NCBI RefSeq assembly: GCF_003073045.1
Contig: NC_037593.1
Location: 22,070,720-22,134,719 of the forward strand
DNA length: 64,000 bases
Direction: 5' to 3'
Origin: Pomacea canaliculata
Taxonomy: Eukaryota > Mollusca > Gastropoda > Architaenioglossa > Ampullariidae
The position numbers and the translations under genes were made by a program. The first letter of the stretch is position 1, and every line of letters begins with the position of its first letter. Under the pieces are notes generated by a model. That model searched no databases. It was not told where the DNA came from and saw nothing but the letters and a program-made list of their open reading frames with translations. Of the stretch, positions 22,906-36,000 are shown in pieces.

Positions 22906-24599
22906 ATCGATCTGATACATACTGAAATGTCTACTTTCTTAAGCTGAATCTTGCATTGTAGATTTTAATTTGCCCTAGTTGAATTCTGCATTTTTTTCCA
23001 TTTAGTTTATGTAGTTATGTGAACATAATCAATCTCAATTACTGTGCATGTTGGGATGAAAAATAATAATAATGTAAATCTTACATATTTGTAAGTTAAT
23101 TGTTTTTTCACACTACAGTTTATGAAAATGTCATGTATAATTATGATGGCTGCTGTTGCTATACATGCACCTTGAAATGGGATCAGGCCTACTCAATAAA
23201 AATTGGAATCCCGAATCTTTTCAGATTATTAACTTCAGTCGCATGAGCATGATTTTTATTCACGGCAGAGAAACCTTTGTCATTTTAAAATTCTTTATAC
23301 AAAGTTTCTTCTGTTGCTGAGTACAGAAGAAGTCTGTGGGTGCTAAAGGGAAAATACTCTCAATGTCGCCTCTCGTATCCGAAAACAACACATGCTTTTC
23401 GGCAGACTATTCTTCCATGACGAAGGGCTAATGATGAGGTAAAACTCGTACAGTTGTAGTGCAAATCTAGCATTAGTCGCACTGTTCATGTGAATCATTA
23501 TGATTAGTTGCCTTGGTAATCCGAAAAGAGAATTCCGTTTGCATTTAGAAAATTTATAAACTATATCTGCGTGTGTTACTGTATACAGATTATGCAGTTA
23601 TTTTAAGGGGAAGCTGTAGAAAGAATTACTATTGTAAATCGTATCTGAGTTTTTGTGTGTGAGTGGCGGAAATGAGTCGCACGCGCGTATAGGGTAAGAT
23701 ACAGGTCGAGAAGGGGGGATTAATGAGGAATACGGTAAGTATGCACAATTATAATAAGTTCACACATATATTTATAACTCGAGGGGCGAGATGACGCTGC
23801 ACAGTAGAGTTATAGAATATTAGGGGGGGGGGCGGTCTTCGTCCCAAGACGACAAGTTAAATTGTCCATAGCGCAGGAGAGAATCGTAACGGTGAAGACA
23901 GTAGTATTAACTGTCAATATTACAAAAGAGCCACATGCTGTTTGAACGAGATAGACACATAAGTTCAGGTGACTATTTTAAGCAGAAATGTGCAAATAAG
24001 ATTAGCGGCTATTTTACCTAACAAAAATGGCCACATGGCAATACGTATGCAGAGAATGTATCTTACAATGCCAAATAAACAAGATTTTTCTCTTTAAAAA
24101 AATCTTTTAAATTAAAGATTTTGTCATCATTTTATTGGGAACTTGTATTATGACTTATTATTATCACTGATCAGCACTCATATAGCTATTTGTTTCGTTG
24201 ATGATTGTTTTGTTTTTTGCATTTGGGATGATTTGGCCTTTTGGTCTTGGAACGAATTGACCTTTGCTGTAGGGTGAAATGACTTATCACTGAAATTAAA
24301 GGCATGCACAGAAGTATAGGGTACAACAGAGGGGTATGGAGCTGAGCAGATTTTACAGAGTGAAGTTGGGTGCTGCTTTAAAGAACCTGGTCATAGAGCT
24401 ATTTTAGGGGATGGGTGTGGGGTATGTTATCCGTTAAACTTTGGCCTGAGCCTTCCTAAAGTGCACTGTACTGTACCTCCTGTCCAGTTAGTGCAAGATA
24501 TGATATCTAACTGGAGGATGCTTCCAGCAGATAAAGCACATGGCATGTGCCTTCAAAATATCCATTTGCTCCAAAATTAAAAGTTTATCTTCAGTGTTA
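22906..24599. other. Unassigned non-coding stretch
   Basis: The sequence is AT-rich. No domain-bearing ORF, TIR pair or target duplication was found. Features are limited to a G-run at 23823-23832 and a CpG-richer patch near 23650-23830. Confidence 0.4.
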
Positions 24600-24609
24600 C
24601 ATGCAACAT

Positions 24610-24905
24610 GAAATCAAGAGATATGAATGTTGGATTCCTTCTTGTTCCTGTTCGCCCCCCATTGGAGCATAGGGCCGCAACCACACCCCGCCATTGGACC
24701 CGGTTCTGGGCGTCCCTTTCCAGTTGGGACCAGCTGTCTCCGCTTCGCTGTGGACTGATCTCCACGTCTGTCTGGGTCTCCCAACCCTGCGCCTCACCTG
24801 TGGGTTCCACTCAGAACTTGTCTTGTTCAGTTGGCTTTTGTAAGGTGTGACCGATCCAGCCCCACTTCCGCTTCCTGATGTCTGGGTGGCAGGTTTTTGG
24901 TTGGT
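24610..24905 (-). pseudogene. RTE-like LINE, ORF2 C-terminal fragment
   Basis: The minus strand reads in order IRKRKWGWIGHTL, EWNPQVRRRVGRPRQTW, SVHSEAETAGPNWKG, then AQNRVQWRGVVAALCS. This is the characteristic tail after the RT domain of RTE-clade LINEs. It is spread over two frames because of an indel near 24780. It is 5' truncated. Confidence 0.85.
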
Positions 24906-25179
24906 TAAGAATATTGGATTACTACAGTCAAATTTTGAAATATAAATTCCTGCTGTCATATAATAATAATAAATGAAAAATTTGTAAAGCATATAATTTG
25001 TAAAGCTCCTAAGGAGCATGCTCTTAGCACCCAAGAACAAGATCAAAACATGGACAGCATACAAGGGACGGGAAAACAAATAACATATGAACTATGAAAG
25101 AATAGACAGCAGTACTAATGATGAATAAAAACAAATACAGAAAACGCAAAGAGGAACCAAATAACAAGAACAAGAGTTT

Positions 25180-26030
25180 CATGATATTGCCAAAGGAAGA
25201 TGGTCAGGGAAGAGTATGAAAAGGACTAACATTGTGGGAAAGGGTGTCAGAAATAATGTTTAGGGAAGAGGTGTTTTTTTGAGTGCTTGTTTAAATGATT
25301 CAATAGTGGGTAGGTGGTGGATATGGAAAGGAAGATAGTTTCATTGTTTTGCTGCATAATAACTAAAACTCCATATGTTGTTGTTCAGGTGGTCATCAGA
25401 CAAAGAGCAAAGTTATCTGAAGTAAAAGTTCAGAGAAATAGGGTAGGAGCCTGCAACGGAAAATTAAAACATAGCACAAATGGTTTGTACTGAATATGAG
25501 AGCAGATGGGTAGCCAGTGCAGAAAATGAAGAAGAGTGTCATGGTCATTTGCTAGCTGTAAGCACCAGATGTGCAGCAGAGTTCTGTACTTTCTGGAATC
25601 TACGGATGAGCTATGAGGGGCAGCCTGTGAGCAAGGAGTTGCAGTAATCAAGCCTAGAAAGAACAAATGCACAGACAAGAGTGTTGGTACTGTGCATAGA
25701 GAGAAAGTGACGGATGGTGCTGATTTTATGTAAATCATAATAGGTAGACTGACGACAGCTGTAACTTGTTTATCAAGGGTCATGTCAGCAGTGACAACAA
25801 TGAGGTAAAGGTGATGTTGATATTGCCCACCTTGATACGATTGGGCAGACTGACGAGCAAAGATTAGATTCTTCTTGAGCATAGGAGGGCTTCTGTTTTA
25901 TTATCATTGAGTTTAAGCTTTTTTTCACCATCCAGTCCTTGACATTGCTAATACAGGCTTCTGTAGTGCTAGCAGGAGAGTGAGACTCAGCCGGTGGAGT
26001 GTAGCAGAATAGTTGCATGTTATCACCATA
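25180..26030 (-). pseudogene. L2-like LINE, RT C-terminal fragment
   Basis: The minus strand shows the post-catalytic RT region of L2/CR1 elements in shifting frames. The signals are SLNSMIIKQKPSYAQEESNL (the usual LNDDKTE-type motif, decayed), LINKLQ, FLGLITATPCSQAAPHSSSV (where L2 has RLDYCNSLLAG), and TLLHFLHWLPICSHIQYKP (the HWLPV.RI.YK motif). Several frameshifts and stops occur. The 3' end is near 25180. Confidence 0.75.
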
Positions 26031-26400
26031 TGAGTGATTAGAAACATGGTGAACCTGTGCATGTACATGTGTGTGTGTGCACTTGTGCGCAAAAGTTAAT
26101 GTTTGTATTTAATTGCAAATTAAAAAAAAGAAAATCCACATACAATTTTTATTACACAATATCTGTTTCAGTATTACATTTAAACTGGAAATATAAAGCT
26201 AGGAGGGTGGGCAGGAAGCCTAGCTACATGCTGGAATTCTATGCCATACAAGCATCCTCCTTAATAGCTTCCTGTCACTAGGAATCAAGATAATATTAAC
26301 ACATACACATATGTTTACTTCTTTCTGCAATTAATGATTAAACTTGCTTATTTTGGGAGGTGAGAGGAGGTACTAAAAAAACAGTTGACACTGGAGGGGT

Positions 26401-26600
26401 GGGTGGGTTGGTTGGTTGGTTGGTTGGTTTCTGCGGATGTGATTTCACACTATATGGGGACAGGATAGGTACAGAGAAAACTCCTGATGGTCTAGCAGGT
26501 TTTTACACACAGTGTCTTGAGACCTGAACCCTAGACCTCTCTCAGTAGGGGTGGCAAGGGAGTGTTTTAAGCACTGCACTACCAGGCATCTCAGTGGGAG
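26401..26600 (-). mobile_element. tRNA-derived SINE with (AACC)n tail
   Basis: On the minus strand, TAGTGCAGTGCTTAAAACAC resembles a degenerate pol III box A region. About 45 bp later TAGGGTTCAGGTCTC resembles box B (GGTTCRANNCC). The tRNA-unrelated body follows and ends in a short tandem (AACC)n tail, seen on the + strand as repeated GGTT at 26409-26428. This arrangement is typical of tRNA-derived SINEs. The target duplication was not determined. Confidence 0.6.
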
Positions 26601-26784
26601 CAGGGGGTCTGAAAACGTTTATGTATGGTGAGCACTGGCTTGATAAGTCATGTCATACTACACTTCTACTTTAATTAAAACTTCACTGACATGTCTTCAG
26701 TTTTTTGGTTGTAAACTTATTTACAATTTCATTCAAATAAACAGGAATTTTAGATGTGAACTTTGCCTGTGTTCCCACTGAAGA

Positions 26785-29235
26785 GGTATTACAATACAAT
26801 ACATCTTTATTGTCTATGTCTGGTCGTAACAGAGATAGACATTTTCCTCTGTTGCTGGGAGCTCCCACAATCAACTGAGAAAAAGATACATAATAAACTG
26901 AAGAGATTACTATTACACCTCATTCACTCACACAGTTATAATCTTGCTTAACCCCCTCACTTATCAGATACACTTTCTCTTCCTCTCTTACACGCACACA
27001 CATAGACTAGGTACATTTATTAGACCTGTTCAAGAGTGCTATTGCAGTTGGTAAGAATGACTTGGCGAAGGCACTCTTCTTGGCGATTACTTGCTTCCAT
27101 CTACGGCCGGAGGGTAACATTTGGAAATGGCGATGTAGTGGGTGAGAAGGGTCTGTGATGATGCTGAGTGCCTTTAACCTCACAGCCTTGATGTATAGCT
27201 CACCTAAAGGTCTTTGTGGAGAACCAATGATCTTACTGGCACTCTTGACCACCCTCGTCAAACAAGCTTTATCTTTGACAGAGAGAACACCAAACCACAT
27301 TGACATATTGAATGTTAAGATGCTTTCGATCAGGCTGCGATATACTGACTCAAGGACAGGGCTCCTGACACCAAAATTCCTCAATTACCTCAGCAGGAAC
27401 AGGCGCTGATGTGCTTTCCTGGAAACAATGCTGGTGTTTTCCTGAAAGGACAGTTTGCTGTCTAGCAATGTGCTGAGGTACCTAAAACTTTGCACCTGTT
27501 CTGTTACCTCATTATCAATAATTATGGGGGTATGGACAGGTTGATATTTTCTTCTGTCAAAGACCACTTCCTTAGTTTTGGAGACATTGAGCAGCAGAAA
27601 GTTTTCTTCAAACATTGAGTGTAATTTCTGAACCTGGAGGAAATAGCTTGCCAGTGACTCCTCATCCTTGAGTCCAGCAGCCAATGCCATATCGTCTGCA
27701 AACTTAATCAGTGATAGGACACAATTTGAGAATTCCGTCCTGACTTCACTAGCATAAACAGAGAACAGTATCGGGGACAAAACACACCCCTGTAGGGCTC
27801 CGGTATTTATGATCAGAGTGTTCGAGATTGTGCCTCCCAAGCTGACCCTTTGTGGCCGGTCCCGGAAAAACTCCCTCATCCAGAGCACTAGGGTTGAATT
27901 AACGTTTAGTGTTAGGAGACGTAAAAGCAAGCGTGGCTGAATGGTATTAAATGCAGATGAAAAGTCCATGAATAGAATACGGGCGTATGTACCAGTTCCA
28001 TCCAGATGGCTTGCTACCAGGTTGTAGAGAGTTGAAACAAGCATCATCCACTCCTCTTTTCGCTTTATGCGCAAACTGGTAGGGGTCGAGTTGATCAGCA
28101 ATGGCAATGATTAATTGGTGGCAAACAACTCTCTCCATGTACTTAGCAAGAATAGGGGTCAAGCCCACTGGTCGGAAGTCATTTAGTTCTTTGGCATGTG
28201 ACTTTTTTGGCACTGGAATAATAGTTGAGGTCTTCCATAGCTTAGGAAAGAACTGACTGTTCAGGAACAGGTGAAACAGATGTGTGACCATTGGGCTCAG
28301 CTGCTGGGCGCAAGACCTCAGCACCCGTCCTTTTAGACCATCTGGTCCAGGAGCTTTAAAGGGATTAATTCGGGATAGGCAAGATGTTACGGCATTCTTG
28401 ACCACTAAAATATCACATGGTGACAGGGAAGAACAGATCAGTTCATGTTCTCGAGAAAAGTCGTGTACATCAAACCTGGCATAAAACTTGTTTAAGCCAT
28501 TAGCAAGGTCTGCAGCAGCACATCCTACATCCTGTTTTTTTGTTGTGCGACCCATCATTTTGTTTAGTCCCAACCATGCCTCACGTGCATTCCCTTCCCT
28601 TAGTTTTGTTTCTACCTTATTCTTATATTCAATCTTTGCCAGCCTTGTCTTCTGCCGAAATTCTTTGTTCCGATCTCTTACCTGTCCCATATCACCCTGG
28701 ATAAATGTATGCTTCTTGGCAACAAGGCAAGCTTTCAGGTCTTTGGTAATCCATGGCTTATCGTTAGCAAACAGTTTGATTGTTTTCAAGTTCACAACAC
28801 AGTTTTCACAGAACTGGATGTAGGCAGTGACAGTTTTTGTGAGTTCGTCGTCATCAGAGCAGCTGTCAAAGAACAGCTGCCAGTCTGTTGTTTCATAACA
28901 GCCCCGTTTGCCTCGATCATGTGGTGTGACCACTGCTTAATCTCTATGGCTTTTGGTTTAGCAGTTTTCACTTTCTGTCGGTATCTTGGGATAAGATAAA
29001 CCACATTGTGGTCGGATCTACCCAAGGGGATCCTGCATCTGCTTGCATAAGCATTCGAGATAGAGCTGTAACATTTGTCTAACACACGATTCTGCCGAGT
29101 GGGACAGCTAACATGTTGGTATAGGGAGGGCAATTCAGCACTAATATCACAATTATTAAAGTCGCCAAGGATAAATACAGCCTGGTCAGTGGATTTTATT
29201 TTACACTTTATACAAGCTTTTACACACCACATATG
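26785..29235 (-). pseudogene. Rex1/L2-like LINE, 5'-truncated, ORF2 nearly continuous
   Basis: On the minus strand, the end of an APE endonuclease comes first (FILGDFNNCDISAELPSLYQ, then GRSDHNVVYL, with its S-D-H catalytic motif). A linker follows, then the RT domain: SRINPFKAPGPDGLKGRVL, LNDFRPVGLTPILAKYMERV, ILFMDFSSAFNTIQP, GALQGCVLSPILFSVYASEV, and the catalytic FADDMALA near 27690. The C-terminal portion has SLIESILTFNMSMWFGVLSV, DPSHPLHRHFQMLPSGRRW and SFLPTAIALLN. The main frame is broken by only two or three frameshifts (near 28000 and 27390). The 3' end is near 26785 with ACAATAAAG on the minus strand followed by a short TGTAT-type repeat. It is truncated within the endonuclease at the 5' side, so it cannot move by itself. 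Confidence 0.92.
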
Positions 29236-29239
29236 AACA

Positions 29240-31015
29240 TAGCTGATTGTTACTATTATTAGTACACCTTAAGGGTGGTTCTTTCTGAGCAAACATCTGT
29301 AGTGCATAGTGTATGTTCCCTCAGGTTTGCCTTCATTTAATCTGATTCAGACTTGCCTTTGGATACACATGAAGGCGCAAGTATTTTAGTTGTATATAAT
29401 GATCTACTCCACTTTAAAAAAATCATAAAACCGATTATAGTTCAGTTATTCTTTTTTGCCAAATTAAAATTATGTTTCAATTACCTTTATTTGTGCTATA
29501 TATGTCTTCCTCAGCAGCTCCCTGTTCCTTTTCCTTTCTTTAGTATATTTTAATAAGCAGCTCATGATTATTAATAATAAACATGTCTGATATTTTAAAT
29601 TGCAATCCAAATTTGTTTTAGACATCTTTGTATATGTGTGCATGCCAGTGTCTGTAAATACATCCACAAATATGTATATGTGTGCATGTACATCCACAAA
29701 TATGCCATAGGAAGCTTGCAGCAAAGACTGTATAGATTGAAGAAGAGCAATAAAAGAACACTCAGCTTAGTGATCCCAGACACCTTAATGTCACTGACAG
29801 GCAAGTCAAAGCTAATCTGATTTTCTATTAGTAACTCTTTGGCTGGCTGGCAGGCAGGCACAGAGGCAATCTGAGTAAACAACTGCTCTTTAAAAAAAAA
29901 ATGGAAGTATTTCTCGCCAGTGATCAACAGATGCATTTGCCTTGGCTTTAAAGTTACTTGTCTCGGGCAGTCTATTTTATGATGTTTGCAATGATAACAA
30001 ATGGCTTGAAATTTACTTCTTAGTGGCTCTTTTTGGTTACTAATATTGCTATATTGCATCATTTAAAAAAAAGATTTGCTTTTCACCTTATTTGAGAGCT
30101 TTCACTGAGTATGTCAGGAGTGAGGAGCCTCCAAGGGGCATTTTGATATTTACATCATCATTTGCAGGCCAGACAAAATTATCTACTTAAACATTAGCTT
30201 GGTCTATTTGGTCAAGCTGTGGTTTTGTCACAGTGTGTTAACACTTTAGCGGTGTGTACAATTCCAGCCTTCCTGGCACTGCTTTCCTCTGAGTCACCAT
30301 AATCTGTCTTTTCAAATTCAGTGAACGAAAAATAATCTCTTTTTCTATGAAAAGCATAGCGAAACAACTGTTTGCAATAGAGGAGAGAGTATATTGTAAC
30401 AAAAGCTTTGTTTTCCTAATGTATAATTTTCTGTTTTAGGTGTGCAGTGAAAGTACATTAAGAATAATTATCAAACAATTTAGTACACACATATCTCTTC
30501 CTGATGGAGGAGTTTGTGGCATTTACAAGGTGTCTACAATCTACACACATACATGCACAGACATGCTTACACATGCATAAATAATCTCATAATCTCAAAC
30601 AAACTTTTACCAGCCAAAGCTATTTCATTTGCTCATCCCTGGGAAATCCACAAAGGGTATTGTTTGACAGGTCAGGTACCCATTCCCGCTAGCTGTCAAC
30701 CTGACTCCACAGAGGGTAGGGGAAGGCAAGGAAGCTACAGAGAGATGGGCACCACCTTCATGTATAACTGGCCCGAAGAAAAGTGAGGTCTCTAACACCA
30801 TCTTCCTCTCCCCCCCCCAACCTGAAAAGTTAGGGTTTACCTTATCTTGCCTTATTGTTCAACACTTGTAGGTGAACTATACATTAATGTACACAACACT
30901 GTTGGCAATCTGTTTTTTTATTATTGTATGAGCCAACATGGTTGAAGAGATCTAAAGGTATCAACAGCTAACATCAAACCGGAAGTGGTCTTCCCTCAGC
31001 TTAGGTGAAGGCCCT
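29240..31015. other. Unassigned non-coding stretch
   Basis: A 155-codon minus-strand frame (29595-30062) has no domain I recognise. The motif CATCCACAAATATG is duplicated at 29665 and 29691. A short segment near 30680-30800 reads like an unassigned retroposon. No terminal repeats or target duplications were established. Confidence 0.35.
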
Positions 31016-31535
31016 ATGCATGCTTACTTACTTACTGCCCGTTATGCCGGTCGGCACGTAGGGCAGCGACAAAGGTCCTCCACTTTTGTCTATCCTGGGC
31101 TAACTTCCCCACAGTACCCCAGCTGTGGTTTAGGGTCTTCATCTCTGCCTCCACAGTTTGTCGCCAGGTGTTCTTGGGCCGGCCTCGCTTGCGTTTTCCT
31201 TCTGGAGTCCAGTGTAAGGCAGTTTTTATGATGGAGTTGCTCCCGCCTCTGATGACGTGACCAATCCAGCGCCATCGCTTCTTCATCAGGATGGTGGACA
31301 TGCTCTCTTGCCCACACTGGGCAAGCAGTTCCTCGTTGGAGATTGTCATTGGCCAGAAGATGCCCAGGATTCTTCGCAGGCTTTTGGTGTGGAAGACTGA
31401 CAGTTTGTTGAGGTCGCTGTCAGTCATTCGCCAGCATTCCGAGCCATACAGAAGAGTGGACATGACCAGACTCTGGTAAAGTCTCAGCTTGGCATTGATG
31501 CTGTACTGTGTCGACTTCCAGATGTTGCTTAGGCT
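31016..31535 (-). pseudogene. RTE-like LINE 3' fragment (intact C-terminal frame)
   Basis: The minus strand has a 143-codon open frame plus upstream in-frame residues. Key motifs are KSTQYSINAKLRLYQSLVMS, TLLYGSECWRMTDSDLNKL, the FHTKSLRRILGIFWP motif, KRWRWIGHVIRGG, GKRKRGRPKNTWRQTVEAEM and FVAALRADRHNGQ. This is the end of RTE ORF2, after the RT catalytic part. The 3' end abuts a short (TTAC)n repeat near 31024-31036, typical for RTE insertions. The 5' end is truncated near 31535. RGRPK looks like an AT-hook. Confidence 0.92.
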
Positions 31536-31539
31536 ACTG

Positions 31540-32439
31540 CGGGAAGATGAAAAGAAGCAAACATGTCTGTCCCATCATGTACTCATATGTGTCCTTTCTA
31601 CCCCGTAATGGACGTTCCTTTGCTTTTCCCTCAAAATTTACGTTATTATCATTATTATTCACTTAATATAGATTTATGTTGGTTTGAAAAAAATAAGCTT
31701 GAAGATTTACTGAAATCTGTTGCTGCCTTGGCATGCTGGATCAAATTATTCTGTGGGCCATATATGGCTCGTGGTCTGGACTTTCCCCACCCCTGGTTTA
31801 GGTAGTTTCTGCAGGAGATAATCAAGTTATTGAAGGTTTTATTGGCCATATCAGTAAGTAACAAACTGCAAAACTGAAGTGCAGCAGTTAGGTTAATCTC
31901 TAGCATACTATGCCCCTGGGTTTATGTATCTTGTTGTACACAAATATGAAAGATCTTATTAAAAAATTGCCGCCTATTCATCCACAGTACTGATGATATC
32001 TTTGTACTTAATAGCTGAGGAGAAGGGACCCGATTATTGGTGTAACCATAAAAGTAGTGCATGATGGTGCAGAAACTGAAACGCTTGCAAACCCAAAAAT
32101 ATGCATTAGTTTGTCTATTGTAAAAAAGAATTATGGTAGTTTCAATCTTGTAGTATCATACAGGCCTATCAGAGCAATAAAAATAGAATAAAAATTATTA
32201 TTATTCTTCAGCACTTTTTATGTGTTCTGATGGGGTTGGTTCCAAATAATGTCATTAGAAGTGTATCATTCCAGAACTTTCTAGAAAGGAAATTTATGCA
32301 CAGAAAAGCTAATGAATGCTGTAGGATTTACAGGACCATTGTACCTGAAGTGATTGTATCAAATATAAAAGTATATCACTGAAAATAATGACTTTTTATT
32401 GGGTCAGTGATCGTGCTAATAGTGTCTGTGTTGATTTGA
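31540..32439. other. Unassigned stretch with a hAT terminus remnant
   Basis: GGGCCATATATGGCTCG...ACTTTCCCCACCCCTG (about 31756-31796) resembles one end of the hAT family seen at 16839-17022, but no partner end or duplication is present. The rest is AT-rich and non-coding. Confidence 0.4.
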
Positions 32440-33063
32440 CCCCAGTTAACTATATTATATGGTCATTCACCCGTGACAGTTGAGGGGGAGTGATTGCTGT
32501 GAACTTTAAAAAGTTAATCTCTCATAAAACACCTTGCGTTTATCACCCCTTTTGTTTATCATGTATACTGACAGCTGCAGAAGTATGGAGGAGAATAGCT
32601 ACCTCATTAAGTTCTCTGATGATACTGCATTGTTGACTCTTTTACAAGAACATAAGAGAGACTTTGTACAGTAGTGCGATGAGAACTTTCTTGAGTTAAA
32701 TGTAGACAAAACAAAAGAATTTAATACAGATTTTAGGAGAATCAAAGAGGATTTTGTTGCTCCCAGTGTGATACATAGCAAACCTGTTGAAACTGTTACA
32801 TAGCTCTTTCAGGTACCTGGGAACTGTTTTTGATTGCCAGCTTAAATTGGCTCTAAACACTGAACACATTGTCAAACGTGGCCATCAAAGAATGTACCTT
32901 CTGCGGTAGTTAAATAGTTTTTAGTCAGCCAAGCAATTTTAGGCCGTTTCTACCAGTCGTTTATTGAGAATCTTTTATCCTTTTCATTTGTATGCTGGTT
33001 TCGTGATCTATCTGTCCATGATAGGAATAGTTTGAATAGTATTGTTCACATCTGTTCCAAGAT

Positions 33064-36000
33064 CTATCTATTCCTCTTCGTGCATCAGGTTGCACATAAG
33101 GCCTCAACCAGAGTCCGCCACCGATGTCGATCGGCTGAAACCCGCTCTAGGTGACCCCATGTCCAGCCCTTTCCTTTCATCTCCCTTTCCACTGTTCTTC
33201 TCCAAGTTTCCTTTGGGCGGCCTCGTTTTCTTCGGCCGTTCTGGAGTCCATCGTAGGGCGACTCTGGAAAGGTCTGCTGTCTGCTGGCGGGAGCACATGT
33301 CCAATCCATCGCCAACGCCTTCGTTGAACCTGCGTGGTGATGGACTCGGTTTTCAGTTCTTCGGTGGAGTTCTTCGTTGGTGATGGTGTTTGGCCAAAAG
33401 ATGTTATAGTATGCGCCTGAGGCATCTGTTTTGGAAGACGTCAAGCTTGTTACTGATGGTTTTGGTCATCTTCCAAGATTCTGATCCGTAAAGGAGGGTG
33501 CTGATCACATTTGACTTGAAGATTCTCAGCTTGATCTTCTGGCTGATGTTTTTTTGCCTTCCATGTGCTCCTGAGTGAGGCGAAGGCCTGGCTGGCTTTC
33601 GCCAGTCGGGCTCGAATCTCCACCTCCGCATCCCCGGTGTTTGACATTTTGGACCCAAGATAGGTGAAACTGTCAACTTCCTCAATCTCTTCTCCATTTA
33701 GTTTGATGCTGTCTTGGACTCTGGCGTTCACTCTCATACTTTTCGTTTTCTTTGTGCTGACTTTCAAGCCAAGGTTCCAGCTGTTTCTGAGAAGGGCCTT
33801 TGTTTTTTCCTGCATGTCTTGGTGGCAGTGTGACAGCAGGGCAATGTCATCAGCAAAGTCTAAGTCTTCCAGCGCTGTTTGTTGCTGTCATAGTAATGGT
33901 CCATCTGATCCCTCTCCTCTCACTGTCGGTGGAAGTCTTCATGATCCAGTCCATGGCCAGGATGAAGAGGAACGGCGACAGAATGCAGCCCTGCTTCACC
34001 CCGGTACTGACGTTGAAGGGGTCTGTGAGCTCCGTGTCACAGACAACCTAGGATTTGAAATCGCTGTACAGCATTGCAATGACTGAACAAGTTTTGCAGG
34101 GACTCCATAATGCCTCAGGATCTTCCATAACGATTCGCGGTGGATGCTGTCAAAGCCTTCTCCAGGTCGATGAAATTGATGTACAGCGGTGTGTTCCATT
34201 CGTTGCTCTGCTCCAGAATCTGTCGCAGAATGAAGATGTGTTCAGAGCAGGATCGCCCAGGGCGAAATCCTGCTTGCTGTGGTCGGAGGTCTTTCTCAAG
34301 AGTTGCCGTCAGTCTTGACAAAACAATCTTGCTGAAGACCTTGCTGGTGAGGGAAAGAAAGTGTTATGCCCCTCCAATTATTGCAGTCTCCAAGATCTCC
34401 TTTCTTGGGTAACTTGAAGATGAGCCCTGTCTTCCACGCAACAGGACCTGCCCTGATTCCCAAATTTGCCTGAAGATTTCAGTCAGCTTGGGAGCTGTCA
34501 CATTTATATCTGCTTTCAACATCTCTGCTGTTATTCCATCTGCCCCTGGTGCTTTGCCGCTCTTCATTGTCTTGACTGCTGCTGTCACTTCTTCCAGGCT
34601 TGGTGGTCTGTGCAGATGTCAAGGTCTATAGCTGCTGGCTGGATGTCTGCAAGCTGAGGGGGATCTGGTCTGTTCAGAACTGACTCAAAATGTTCCCTCC
34701 AGCGCTGTAGTTTTCCTGCCTCTCCCTCAATGACATTACCGTTCACGTCTTTCACTGGCACATCACTGTTCTTAAACCGTTGTTTAGCTGTTTGTTTATC
34801 TTGTACAGTGTCTTCAGGTCATTTTTACTTGCTGCATTTTTCTGCTTCATCTGCCAGTTTCTCTATATGGTCTCTTTTGTCGGTTCTTGCCATCCTCTTT
34901 ACCTCTTTGTTTAGTTTTGTATATCTTTGTCTGAGTTGTTCCTTCAGGCGTTCAGATCTCGTGCTGTTGATTCTTTGTTTGACTGACTTTCTCTCTTCTA
35001 TCTTCTTTCATGTCTCTTCTCTGATCCACTGTTCTTTCTTTTCGGTTGGAAGCCCAGTATTTTCTCTCCTGATTCCTGTAAGACTTGATCGAAGTCGTCT
35101 AAGGTCATCTCTTGTTGGTCTCCTAGTGCCTGGAACCTGTTCTTTACTTCCATAGCAAAGGCCCTTTCAGTGGCTGGATTTTTTAGTTTGCCGGCGTCCA
35201 CTCTCTGCTGGCGTGCCTGTTTTCCTCGTGATCGACGCAGCTTCAGAGAAACTGTGGCTATCACAAGAGTGTGGTCACTGGCAATGTCTGCTCCTCTGTA
35301 GGCTCTAACATCTTGAAGTGAGCTCCTCCATTTTTGGTTGATGATGACATGTCTATCTGGTTCTTTTGTGATCCCATCTGGTGATGTCCATGTTGCCTTG
35401 TGGATGTCTTTGTGTGGGAAGAGTGTGCCTCCAATCAGTAGGTTGTTTCTTCACAAAAGTCTCTGCCAGTCTCTCTCCGTTGTCATTGATGGTTCCGATT
35501 CCATGTTTTGCCCATGACATGCTCCCTGCAGGTGTTGTCACTTCCCACCTTGCATTGAGATCGCCGATGATGAGCAACATGTCGTGGGCTGGAACGCTTT
35601 CTGAGGCTGCCTGAAGCTGATCGTAAAAAGCATCCTTGTCTTCTGCCTCAGAGTCATTTGTTGGTGCATAGCAAGCTAGCACTGTCAGCTTGGTGTACTT
35701 TGAATGGAATCTTGCTCTCAAAAGCCTGGGGTCCATAAGGCTTCCATTCCAGCAGTGCCTTTTCCGTTTCTTGTTTGAGGAGTAGAGCTACTCCTTCAGA
35801 GTGCTGAGCGTCTGATCTTCCTGAGAACAAGATGGTATGTTCCTGACGCTAGTCTCCTCTTTCCCGTGCCGGTCCATCTGACCTCACTGACTCCCAGGAT
35901 GTCCAAGTTGTAGTTGTCAAACTCCTTGACTAATTGGAGCATCCTGCCAGTCTGGTACAAGGTCTGGACGTTCCAGCACCCCACCCTCAAACTTTTGCCT

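Noticed and set aside
26472..26600. Functional tRNA gene
   Set aside because: Only box A- and box B-like motifs are present; no acceptor stem or anticodon arm can be formed with confidence, and a SINE tail follows.
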